Assembly: GCA_964349835.1 (NCBI GenBank)
Contig: CAYGID010000110.1
Span: forward strand, 1-6,640
DNA: 6,640 bases
From: JAQVSH01 sp964349835
GTDB lineage: Bacteria; Bacteroidota; Bacteroidia; Bacteroidales; UBA4181
Direction: 5' to 3'
Part shown: positions 1 through 6,546 of the stretch, piece after piece
How positions within the stretch are numbered: the stretch's first letter is position 1
Layout: each line of letters opens with the position of its first letter
Program-made: the position numbers and the translations under genes
The notes under the pieces: model-generated
What the model saw: the letters and a program-made list of their open reading frames with translations, nothing else
Told to the model about the DNA's origin: nothing
Databases searched by the model: none

Positions 1-353
1 TTCAAGACGGGACAGTATTGCACACCCTTTACCAGAAGTCGGTTGTGGTTATTGAAGACGATGTGTCTATAGGGCATAATGTTACGATTCACGGGGCCAC
101 TGTGAGGGCGGGGGCTCTCATAGGAATGGGTGCCACCCTGCTCGATTACGTTGAAGTAGGAGAGGGGGCTATTGTGGCTGCCGGCTCTTTGGTGCTCAGC
201 AATACTGTGATTGAGCCCGGGTCGCTCTACGCCGGGGTTCCCGCCAAATTTGTGAAGAAGGTAGATCTTGCTCAGGCTAAGGAGTTGAACCAGAGGATAG
301 CCCGTAATTATCTGATGTACGCCGCCTGGTATAAAGAAGGGGATAATGGGTAA
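1..353 (+). CDS. Gamma carbonic anhydrase-like hexapeptide-repeat protein, 3' part only
   Basis: This is the C-terminal part (116 complete codons from base 3) of a left-handed beta-helix protein of the gamma carbonic anhydrase/YrdA/PaaY group; the 5' end lies left of the window. The frame is open from base 3 through QDGTVLH, so the TTG at 18 is an internal leucine codon and not a start. All three expected metal-ligand histidines are visible: one in TVLH (codon 21-23) and two in GHNVTIHG (codons 75-77 and 90-92). The hexapeptide repeats ALIGMG, VGEGAIVAAGSLV and the turn IEPGSLYAGVPAKFVKK follow, and the protein closes with a helical tail (about residue 85 onward) that packs along the helix in this family. 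Family members are trimeric zinc or iron proteins; some hydrate CO2, many have no proven substrate, so activity here is inferred. It is convergent with murI, leaving 29 bases between the stops. Confidence 0.9.
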   Translation, partial: QDGTVLHTLYQKSVVVIEDDVSIGHNVTIHGATVRAGALIGMGATLLDYVEVGEGAIVAAGSLVLSNTVIEPGSLYAGVPAKFVKKVDLAQAKELNQRIARNYLMYAAWYKEGDNG

Positions 354-368
354 TGCTCTGGTGCTCTA

Positions 369-383
369 ATGCGCGCAGCGCAT
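369..383. repeat. Short perfect inverted repeat at the convergent gene junction
   Basis: The arms ATGCGC and GCGCAT (6 bp each) flank a 3-nt GCA loop, between the stop of the carbonic anhydrase-like gene and the stop of murI; the right arm touches the first base beyond the murI reading frame. The GC-rich stem could form a small hairpin in either transcript. No T-run follows on either strand, so it is not a canonical intrinsic terminator. It could be a weak terminator, a 3'-end stabiliser, or chance. Confidence 0.35.
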
Positions 384-1192
384 CAAAGGTCTATTCGCTC
401 TGATGCAACTTCCGTTTGTAGGAAGCGCGATCCGTTTTTGTCGAAATGGGCAGGTACTTCGGTGGTGAGGAAGATTCGCTTCGCCTCTTTGGAGCATTTC
501 ACTTCCATTTCGGGATGGCGTTCGAGGTAATCGGCAAGGCTGTCGGCGACTATCGGACCTTGCGCCACAAGGCGGATTCCTTCGGGCAGATAGTTGAGAA
601 TCTTCTTCTCCAACAGGGGGTAATGGGTGCATCCCATCACTACGGTGTCAATCTTTTCGTTTTGCGACAGGAGCGCATGGATCTCCTTTTCCACAAAATA
701 GTCGGCACCCGGGCTATCCTGCTCGTTGTTTTCTACCAACGGAACCCACATGGGGCATGCCTGTTGGTAGACTTGTAAATGGGGATCTATTTTTTTGATC
801 TCCAACGGATAGGATTGCGACTGGATAGTTCCCTGGGTTCCAAGGATGCCCACAACGCCCGTTTTCGACAGGTTGCCCAACGCCTCCACACAGGGGCGAA
901 TCACGCCAAGTACCCGCCTTCCCGGCTCCATTTTGGGCAACTCCTGCTGCTGAATGTTTCTGAGCGCTTTGGCCGAAGCGGTGTTGCAGGCAAGAATGAC
1001 CAGATGACATCCCCTTGCAAATAGCGCCTCTACACCGCTTTTCGTAAAGCGGTACACCGTTTCGAACGAGCGTGTTCCGTATGGGCTGCGGGCATTATCG
1101 CCCAGGTACAGGTAGTCGTATTGGGGCAATCTTTCGAGAAAAGCCCGCAGAACGGTTAAACCGCCAAATCCGGAGTCAAATACACCTATCAT
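383..1192 (-). CDS. murI: Glutamate racemase
   Basis: MurI interconverts L- and D-glutamate in the cytoplasm without a cofactor, supplying the D-Glu of the peptidoglycan stem peptide. The 269-residue length is normal. Aspartate/glutamate racemase motifs are all present: FDSGFGGLTVL (residues 5-15) with the Asp and Ser of the active site, GDNARSPYG (31-39), the first catalytic cysteine in ACNTAS (Cys69) and the second in GCTHYPLL (Cys188), which deprotonate opposite faces of the alpha carbon. I chose the ATG at 1192 because the family typically begins with MIGVFDSGFGG. The reading frame extends upstream to a TTG at 1225, but that codon sits inside the terminator stem and would add 11 untypical residues. 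No Shine-Dalgarno is seen. It lies beyond a terminator that ends the upstream operon, so it probably depends on its own weak promoter or on read-through. Confidence 0.96.
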   Translation of the reverse strand: MIGVFDSGFGGLTVLRAFLERLPQYDYLYLGDNARSPYGTRSFETVYRFTKSGVEALFARGCHLVILACNTASAKALRNIQQQELPKMEPGRRVLGVIRPCVEALGNLSKTGVVGILGTQGTIQSQSYPLEIKKIDPHLQVYQQACPMWVPLVENNEQDSPGADYFVEKEIHALLSQNEKIDTVVMGCTHYPLLEKKILNYLPEGIRLVAQGPIVADSLADYLERHPEMEVKCSKEAKRIFLTTEVPAHFDKNGSRFLQTEVASERIDL

Positions 1193-1223
1193 CTGTCTAA
1201 AAACTATGTAGCGAAGAAGCCCC

Positions 1224-1263
1224 AAAAAGAGGCCGGGCGCAGCAATGCGACCGGCCTCTTTTT
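1224..1263 (-). terminator. Strong intrinsic terminator after the second Skp/OmpH gene
   Basis: The arms 1224-1236 and 1251-1263 form a perfect 13-bp inverted repeat (AAAAAGAGGCCGG with its exact complement). Inside it the 14-nt spacer can fold further: CGCA (1238-1241) pairs with TGCG (1246-1249), leaving a GCAA tetraloop of the GNRA type, with a single G-A mismatch between the two stems. Because the stem ends in A5/T5, each strand finishes with five T residues, so the element could work both ways. Read on the minus strand it begins about 30 nt after the stop of the second Skp gene and about 31 nt before murI, so its natural job is to close the porG-like/uppS/bamA/skp transcript. Confidence 0.9.
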
Positions 1264-1294
1264 GAGACTCCTGCCCGGTTCCCGAATGGGGTAA

Positions 1295-1816
1295 CTATTT
1301 GGTAACGCCCAGTTTCTTTTTTACAGGCTCCAGGATATCAACTGCTGCAGGCGATTGAAAGATAATCGAAGAGCCGGCGGCTACATCGAATACATAGGTA
1401 AATCCCTGTTCTTTCGAGACCTCGTCAATAGCCTTTTTTGCCTTATCGAAGATGGGTTGCATCAATTCGTTGCGTTTGGTCTGCAGCTTGACGTCGGCCT
1501 CTTCCTGAAACTTTACAATGCGTTGCTGCTTGTCTTGAAGTTCCTCCATTTTGCTGGATCTTGCCACTTCGCTCAGATTCTTTTCCTCTTTCAGGAAGTC
1601 TTGATAGAGCTTGTTATAGTCGACATTCATGGTTTCGAGGTAAGACACCAACTCTTGCTGATACTTCTGGAGCGTTACCTGGGCACTGTCCATCTCTGGC
1701 ATGGCCATAAGAAGATCCTGCGAGTTGATATGTGCAAGTTTGAGTGTTTGCGCACTGGCCCCGGCGCTGAAGATGAAAAAAGCAACGACCAGGATGAGTT
1801 TTAAAGCATGTTTCAT
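1295..1816 (-). CDS. Skp/OmpH-family periplasmic chaperone, second copy
   Basis: This is a 173-residue Skp/OmpH-family protein. Skp holds unfolded outer-membrane proteins in the periplasm and delivers them to BamA. Residues 1-22 form a signal peptide (MKHALKL, a hydrophobic run, then ASA before Gln23). A beta strand (LKLAHINSQDLL) opens the core; residues about 43-115 are charged, heptad-like helix forming the two tentacle arms; residues about 118-173 (MQPIFDKAKKAIDEVSKEQGFTYVFD, ILEPVKKKLGVTK) close the small trimerisation body. This is the usual OmpH layout. The frame runs upstream to 1912, but the ATG at 1816 gives the signal peptide directly and lies downstream of a promoter that would be inside the longer version. 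It follows the first Skp gene after 97 nt and is followed by a strong terminator. Orthology to one particular Skp copy in other species cannot be assigned by eye. Confidence 0.92.
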   Translation of the reverse strand: MKHALKLILVVAFFIFSAGASAQTLKLAHINSQDLLMAMPEMDSAQVTLQKYQQELVSYLETMNVDYNKLYQDFLKEEKNLSEVARSSKMEELQDKQQRIVKFQEEADVKLQTKRNELMQPIFDKAKKAIDEVSKEQGFTYVFDVAAGSSIIFQSPAAVDILEPVKKKLGVTK

Positions 1817-1863
1817 TGCAGTTGTATTAGATGATAAGGATACTCTGTTGCACGATAATAATG

Positions 1864-1893
1864 CAAAAGTAGACTTTTTACAGGAATAATCAA
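1864..1893 (-). promoter_or_regulatory. Bacteroidota-type promoter for the second Skp/OmpH gene
   Basis: Read on the minus strand, the gap between the two Skp genes carries TACTTTTG (1871-1864), an exact match to the Bacteroidota -7 consensus TAnnTTTG. It is preceded, after a 19-nt spacer, by TTG (1893-1891), the core of the -33 element. The expected start of transcription is near 1857-1859, giving a leader of about 40 nt. The second Skp gene could therefore be transcribed apart from bamA and the first Skp gene. The assignment rests on motif and spacing only. Confidence 0.7.
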
Positions 1894-1915
1894 GAGAGCG
1901 CGTCGGCCCCAAATG

Positions 1916-2434
1916 TTAATTATTCTTATAACCCAACCTTCGCAAGATGTCATCGCTGCGGTCGTTCTTCGGATTGGCATAGATCACGTTTCCGGCAGTG
2001 GCAGTGTCGAATACCACTGCAATTGCCTCTTCGGTTGCCAAGGCCTTAATGGCTTCGTACACCTGATCCTGGATAGGGGTAAGAAGCGACTCTCTTTTTT
2101 TGAAAATTTCGCCCTCTTCGCCAAAATATTTCTTTTGGAGTTCTTTGGCTGCGGTTTCGAGTTTAATAATCTCCTCCTCGCGTTTTGCACGCATCTGCTC
2201 GGTGAGAACCGATCTCTCGGTTTGGTACTCCTTGTACATTCTCTCGACGGCGGCATATTTTGCCTCCACCTCTTTCTGGTAGACCTGCGAGTCTTGATCT
2301 AACTGCGCCTGTGCCGTTTTGTAGGCAGGAATGTTGTTCAGGATGTACTCGGTATCGACAAGCGCAAACTTTTGCGCGTAACCCGATCCAACCGAAAGGA
2401 GCAGGCAGGATAAAAGCAAAAAGAACTTTTTCAT
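1916..2434 (-). CDS. Skp/OmpH-family periplasmic chaperone, first copy
   Basis: This 172-residue protein has the same architecture as its neighbour: signal peptide 1-20 (MKKFFLLL, hydrophobic core, GYA before Gln21), an opening strand (KFALVDTEYILNNIP), a long charged coiled-coil region at about residues 40-115 (runs such as EVEAKYAAVERMYKEYQTER and MRAKREEEIIKLE), and a closing body segment (LLTPIQDQVYEAIKALATEEAIAVVFD, then DDILRRLGY). Its expected role is to chaperone unfolded outer-membrane proteins on the way to BamA. The ATG at 2434 was chosen because it starts the signal peptide; the in-frame codon at 2470 would add 12 polar residues before it. The start is 38 nt after the bamA stop with no promoter motif between, so it is probably co-transcribed with bamA. 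Its sequence differs strongly from the second copy, especially in the arms, so this is not a recent duplication. Confidence 0.92.
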   Translation of the reverse strand: MKKFFLLLSCLLLSVGSGYAQKFALVDTEYILNNIPAYKTAQAQLDQDSQVYQKEVEAKYAAVERMYKEYQTERSVLTEQMRAKREEEIIKLETAAKELQKKYFGEEGEIFKKRESLLTPIQDQVYEAIKALATEEAIAVVFDTATAGNVIYANPKNDRSDDILRRLGYKNN

Positions 2435-2472
2435 ATTTGTACAGTTTTTGGGTTTTCTATGATTACACACAA

Positions 2473-5016
2473 CTAAAATTGTTGACCCAGCGTAAATTGG
2501 AACTGACTCCCGTTTTTGGTATCACCGCCGGGAACCGAATCAAAACCGTATCCCCAGTCGATACCCAGAAGTCCAAACATGGGCATAAAGGCTCTGAATC
2601 CGATACCTGCCGAGCGCTTAAACGAGAGGGGACTGAACTCTTTGGCTTCGTACCAGGCATTACCGCCCTCGAGGAAGGCCAGTATATAAATGGTAGAGGA
2701 GGGTTGCTGCATTACAGGATAACGCAACTCGGCAAATGCTTTGGAGTAGATGCTGGCCGAACCCCGGTTGGGATAGCGGGCATCCCAGAACGACTCCTCT
2801 TCGTAGCCCCTCAGGCTCACAATCTCGTTTCCGAAAATTTGGTAGGTCTGCATTCCCGAACCGCCCATATCGAATCCTTCGTATGGCGAAACGCCGATGT
2901 CTTTGTTAAAATAGCCCAAGTATCCCATCTGATAGTTCAGTGCCAAAATCAACTTTCCGTAAACCGGTTTATAGAAAACCGACCGGAAACTCCACTTATG
3001 GTATTCAATCCATTTATACCTTTCCTGCGAAGTTACCGATGTCATATCTTTTCCATTGATGGCCGACCAGGGAGGGGTGACAGCCAGTCGGAGCGAGATA
3101 TTAGATCCGTTCGTAGGGAAAAGGGGCGCATTTACCGAATTTCTGGCAAAGGTGGTTGAAAGGTTGAGGTTGTTTGAAACGCCATTTGTAAAGGGGAAAC
3201 GGTAGTACGAAGAGAGAGTCCAGTTTTTTACTCTGTACACCTGGTAGGTGAGTTCGTGCGAAAGGGTAAAATAGTCGTCGGGCCACTGGATGCGCCTGCC
3301 GAACCCTACAGAGATACCGGTTGACTTATAGTACTGAGTGGGTTTCTTGCTGAAGTTCCAGTAATCGGTGTAGTTGTCGTACTCTCCATACGAAGAGTGA
3401 AATAGCGAAACCGACAACGCATTGGGTTTCTTACCGCCCAGCCAAGGCTCTACAAAATTGACGCTAAACGAGCGGTACCTCTTTCCATTGCTTTGGAAGG
3501 AGATGCCCAACTGTTGTCCGTCGCCCGAAGGAACGGGACGCCACGCATTTGGCTTTAAAAAGTCGCGCATGGAGATGTTGTTAAACCGGATGCCCACGCG
3601 TCCGATGAACATACCCCCGCCCCAGCCTGCCGAGAGCTCCAGCTGGTCGCTCGGCTTCTCTTCAAGGCTGTAAATAATGTCGACAGTGCCGTTTCCCTGG
3701 TCGGGAATGGGTTGAGGAACAATTTTCTGTTCATCGAAAAAACCCAACTGGGCAATTTGCCGCACATCGCGCATAATATCTGATTTGCTGAACAACTCGC
3801 CCGGTTTTACCCTGAGTTCGCGTCGAACCACATGTTCGTTGGTTTTGGAGTTTCCCCTGACAACCACCTTGTTCACCGTGGCCTGAGGTCCTTCAATGAT
3901 GCGCATCTCAATATCGACCGAATCGTTCTCTAGTTTCACCTCAACAGGGGTGATGTTCGAAAAGAGGTAGCCGTTATCAAGGTACATGTTCGAAACGGCG
4001 TCTTCATCTTCGAATAGCCGCTTTCCGAGCGCTACTTTATCGTAAAGTTCGCCCTTCTTGATGCGCAACTGTTTGCTGAGATTTTCGGAGGGGTATACCG
4101 TATTTCCTACCCAATTAATGTTGCGGTAAAAGTATTGATTGCCCTCGTATACGTGGAGTGAAAGTTTAATCCGGTTGTTTTTCTCTGAGGTAATGCGGGT
4201 CACCGAATCTTCGAGAATCCGAAAATCGCGGTATCCGCGTGCATTATAGAAATCAACCAGTTTGACTTTGTCTTCACGGTATTTCTCCTCGATAAATTTT
4301 ACCGAATGAAAGAAATTGAGTGAGATCTGGTGCGTCTTTTTGAAGGCCTTTCTGAGGCGGGCTCCACCAAAATATTCATTGCCGGCAAACTCAATCTTTT
4401 TAATTTTCACGCGACTGCCGGTATCTACCTTCACCTTAAGGTTCACACGGTTCTGGGTGGTGGTGTCTTCCTCCTCGCGGAACGAAACTGTCGTGTTTAA
4501 AAAGCCTTTGTCGACAAATGTCCGGGTAATAATGGATGAGATCTCGTTTTTCACACTCTCGTTAAGCTGGCTTCCGGGTTTTTTCTTAATCTTTTCGAGC
4601 AACTCTTTTGCCTTCGCTTTACCAACCCCCGAAATAATGATATTCGAGAGACGCGGGCGTTCGGTTAACCTGAGCTCGAGCCAAATCTTTCCCCCCTCAA
4701 TTTTAGTGGCCAATACCGCGATGTCGGAATAGAGACCCTGCCTCCAGAATTTGTCGACCACCATAGAGATATCGTCGCCGGGCGCTACAATTTTCATCCC
4801 CTCTTCTAATCCCGACATGTTGATCAGTAGCTTTGTGTCGGCAAATCTTATGCCGGTAACCAGCACTTCGGCAATTTCGTACTCTTTGGCCCCGGCATAC
4901 TCCATCACAGGGTAGAGTATAACCGATTGCACAGAATCCTGTGAAATCTCCTGACCCTGAAGAGGCAGAAGAGAGAATATCAGGCCCAGAAGGGCGTATA
5001 ATTTGGCAAACTTCAT
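2473..5016 (-). CDS. bamA: Outer-membrane protein assembly factor BamA (Omp85 family)
   Basis: BamA is the core of the BAM complex, which folds beta-barrel proteins into the outer membrane. The 847-residue length fits the family. A signal peptide (about 1-22) is followed by a short linker and five POTRA domains at roughly 46-120, 121-200, 202-291, 293-376 and 378-455, seen from repeats such as IKKIEFAGNEYF, YRNINWVGNTVY and VNKVVVRGNSKTNEHVVRRELRVKPGELF. From about 458 a 16-strand barrel follows, with FVEPWLGGKKP (521-531), the loop-6 Arg-Gly pair in SLRGYEEES (734-742), FLEGGNAW (781-788) and a C-terminal beta-signal FQFTLGQQF ending in Phe847. Loop 6 has LRGY where proteobacterial BamA has VRGF. 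The start overlaps the uppS stop as ATGA (4 nt), which suggests translational coupling. No Shine-Dalgarno is visible. The downstream Skp genes encode its likely client-delivery partners. Confidence 0.97.
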   Translation of the reverse strand: MKFAKLYALLGLIFSLLPLQGQEISQDSVQSVILYPVMEYAGAKEYEIAEVLVTGIRFADTKLLINMSGLEEGMKIVAPGDDISMVVDKFWRQGLYSDIAVLATKIEGGKIWLELRLTERPRLSNIIISGVGKAKAKELLEKIKKKPGSQLNESVKNEISSIITRTFVDKGFLNTTVSFREEEDTTTQNRVNLKVKVDTGSRVKIKKIEFAGNEYFGGARLRKAFKKTHQISLNFFHSVKFIEEKYREDKVKLVDFYNARGYRDFRILEDSVTRITSEKNNRIKLSLHVYEGNQYFYRNINWVGNTVYPSENLSKQLRIKKGELYDKVALGKRLFEDEDAVSNMYLDNGYLFSNITPVEVKLENDSVDIEMRIIEGPQATVNKVVVRGNSKTNEHVVRRELRVKPGELFSKSDIMRDVRQIAQLGFFDEQKIVPQPIPDQGNGTVDIIYSLEEKPSDQLELSAGWGGGMFIGRVGIRFNNISMRDFLKPNAWRPVPSGDGQQLGISFQSNGKRYRSFSVNFVEPWLGGKKPNALSVSLFHSSYGEYDNYTDYWNFSKKPTQYYKSTGISVGFGRRIQWPDDYFTLSHELTYQVYRVKNWTLSSYYRFPFTNGVSNNLNLSTTFARNSVNAPLFPTNGSNISLRLAVTPPWSAINGKDMTSVTSQERYKWIEYHKWSFRSVFYKPVYGKLILALNYQMGYLGYFNKDIGVSPYEGFDMGGSGMQTYQIFGNEIVSLRGYEEESFWDARYPNRGSASIYSKAFAELRYPVMQQPSSTIYILAFLEGGNAWYEAKEFSPLSFKRSAGIGFRAFMPMFGLLGIDWGYGFDSVPGGDTKNGSQFQFTLGQQF

Positions 5017-5774
5017 TGTGGATTGTTATGAGAAATTTGATCGCTGGTTTTTCCAAAGCGCCTTTCGCGGTGCCGGAAATCCTCGATGGCCTCAAAAAAG
5101 CAGGTTTTGTCGAAATCGGGCCATAGCACAGGGGTAAAATAGAGTTCTGAATAGGCTATCTGCCATAGCAGGAAGTTACTGACCCGATACTCGCCGCCTG
5201 TTCTGATGAGAAGATCGGGGTCGGGAATGTCGGAATTTTGTAGCGAACGTGAAAAGAGTTCCTGAGTGATCTCTTCCGGACGGAGAAGCCCGCTCTGCAC
5301 CTTTTCGGCCAAAGCAGAGGCTGTTCGCGAAATCTCCCAGCGTCCGCTGTAGCTGAGAGCAAGCACTAGCACCAGACCGGTACATCCGGAGGTCTTTTCG
5401 CACGACTCTCTCAATTTGCATGACAGCGTTGTGCCGAGGTTCTCAATATCGCCAATAACTCTGAGCCGGACATTGTTTTTGAGTAAGGAGTCGAGTTCGT
5501 TCTCGAGACTCGAAAATAAGAGCGACATCAATCCATCAATCTCATCTTTGGGTCTCTGCCAGTTTTCGGTCGAAAAGGCGTATAAAGTCAGGTATTTCAC
5601 ACCTGCTTCGGCGGCTGCCTCAACCGTTTGGCGGAGTGCCTTCACCGCGTTACGGTGCCCGAATAGCCGCTCTTTTTCGCCCCTTTGCAAAGCCCAACGA
5701 CCGTTCCCATCCATGATGATTGCCACATGGATGGGGGTTGGAGAGGTTGAGTCACTTTGATTAATCGAAGACAT
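5013..5774 (-). CDS. uppS: Isoprenyl transferase (undecaprenyl diphosphate synthase)
   Basis: This 253-residue cis-prenyltransferase condenses isopentenyl diphosphate units onto farnesyl diphosphate to make the C55 carrier lipid used for peptidoglycan and surface glycans; it acts at the cytoplasmic face of the inner membrane. Family signatures are complete: HVAIIMDGNGRWA (16-28) with catalytic Asp22, FGHRNA with His40, TLYAFSTENWQRP (63-75) with Asn71 and Arg74, and LLIRTGGEYRVSNFLLWQ (188-205) with Arg191, Arg197 and Ser199, then AYSELYFTPVLWPDFD with Glu210. The length equals that of the E. coli enzyme. Product chain length cannot be read from the sequence. Its ATG lies 14 nt inside the upstream porG-like gene and its stop overlaps the bamA start, so the three genes form a tightly coupled unit. 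The next Met is inside the active-site motif, so 5774 is the only sensible start. Confidence 0.97.
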   Translation of the reverse strand: MSSINQSDSTSPTPIHVAIIMDGNGRWALQRGEKERLFGHRNAVKALRQTVEAAAEAGVKYLTLYAFSTENWQRPKDEIDGLMSLLFSSLENELDSLLKNNVRLRVIGDIENLGTTLSCKLRESCEKTSGCTGLVLVLALSYSGRWEISRTASALAEKVQSGLLRPEEITQELFSRSLQNSDIPDPDLLIRTGGEYRVSNFLLWQIAYSELYFTPVLWPDFDKTCFFEAIEDFRHRERRFGKTSDQISHNNPQ

Positions 5775-6546
5775 AGTCGGTATTTACTTTTTTCTCTTTG
5801 GCGCTATTTCCTCCGAATGCAGCACACAAACGGTGCGATCCGGGAATTTTGAATAAAACAGTGGCGGCCACATACGAGGGCCAATCACTGTTTCGGAGCG
5901 AGCCGGACGGAGCGTCGGGAGTGGTGGTCAAGCCCTCAAGCAGGTCGGAGGTTGTTTTGCGAAATCCGGCTTCCATGGTGGCACTAACCGTCTGCGATAG
6001 TCTAAAACGCATTCCGGCTCCGAATGGAATTTCGAAATGTGCTCCAATCTCCTGTTTCGAAGAGATGGTTGTAGGGGGGCTTCCCGAAAAGACATATTCT
6101 AAAGTTTCTATGCTGGCTTGGCCAAACGCAACCCCGGCTCCCAAAAAGATGTAGGGGCTAAAGGGGTAGGTTTTTCGGTCGGAAGAGCCGCCAAGGTATC
6201 GGTTTTGTGCGTAGTCGGACGAAAAAGGGAGAAAATTGAACTCATACTGTAGCCCTGCAAAAACAAGGTTAGATGTGTGGCTTACTCCTCTCCATTCTCT
6301 CCCGAAATCGGCATCGTTGCCCCGCAGGCGCGAGAACTGTACTCCAAGAGAAACAGCGCTTCGTGAATCCATCACATATCGGCCCGTAACGCCTGCCGCT
6401 ACCGACGGAGAATACATATAGGTAGACTGGTTGATATCGGAAAAAAGCGAGGAGGCTCCTAACGACACACCTGCCTCAAGATAGCCCTGAGCCCGGACCG
6501 CCCCGAAAACGCCAGACAATACAAGCACAAGAATCCACTGTTTCAT
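5761..6546 (-). CDS. PorG-like outer-membrane beta-barrel protein (DUF6089 family)
   Basis: This 261-residue protein has a signal peptide (MKQWILVLVLSGVFGAVRA, cut near residue 19-20) and then alternating, aromatic-ended strands of a small beta-barrel. The family pattern is recognisable: YLEAGVSLGASSLFSDINQS (22-41), AAGVTGRYVMDSRSAVSLGVQFSRLRGNDADF (50-81), FAGLQYEFNFLPF (96-108), FSPYIFLGAGVAFG (129-142), FEIPFGAGMRFRLS (171-184), MEAGFRKTTSDLLEGL (191-206), and a final strand before a Cys-containing tail of about 25 residues. In Porphyromonas gingivalis the equivalent gene next to uppS and bamA is porG, a type IX secretion component associated with the PorK/PorN ring. As I recall, the family also occurs in Bacteroidales without that system, so PorG-like is safer than a full porG call. 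It is the first gene of the operon; the ATG at 6546 gives the signal peptide, although the frame stays open to the window edge. Confidence 0.8.
   Translation of the reverse strand: MKQWILVLVLSGVFGAVRAQGYLEAGVSLGASSLFSDINQSTYMYSPSVAAGVTGRYVMDSRSAVSLGVQFSRLRGNDADFGREWRGVSHTSNLVFAGLQYEFNFLPFSSDYAQNRYLGGSSDRKTYPFSPYIFLGAGVAFGQASIETLEYVFSGSPPTTISSKQEIGAHFEIPFGAGMRFRLSQTVSATMEAGFRKTTSDLLEGLTTTPDAPSGSLRNSDWPSYVAATVLFKIPGSHRLCAAFGGNSAKEKKVNTDYVFD

Noticed and set aside
353..370. Near-direct repeat of TGCTCT between the carbonic anhydrase-like gene and murI
   Set aside because: It is six bases occurring twice, too short to separate from chance.
446..1024. Two plus-strand frames (446-778 and 779-1024) opposite murI
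   Set aside because: Both lie opposite a complete glutamate racemase with intact catalytic motifs and show no recognisable protein features.
1193..1225. Longer N-terminus for MurI, from the TTG at 1225
   Set aside because: The start would be within the terminator stem, and the family normally begins at MIGVFDSGFGG.
1355..1804. A 149-codon plus-strand frame opposite the second Skp gene
   Set aside because: Its hydrophobic, Phe/Leu-rich translation is what antisense reading of a Glu/Lys/Gln-rich coiled coil produces; no promoter or family match supports it.
1817..1912. Longer N-terminus for the second Skp protein, starting at 1912
   Set aside because: The extra 32 residues would sit before a complete signal peptide, and the promoter at 1864-1893 would be inside the coding region.
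2260..3159. A 299-codon open frame on the plus strand, antisense to bamA and the first Skp gene
   Set aside because: It lies fully opposite two confidently identified genes, its translation resembles no family, it has no signal or domain, and the open frame is explained by the codon use of the sense genes.
5492..5516. Palindromic TCGAGACTCGA and nearby TCGAG repeats inside uppS
   Set aside because: They fall within conserved coding sequence rich in Glu, Ser and Leu codons; there is no sign of a site with a separate function.
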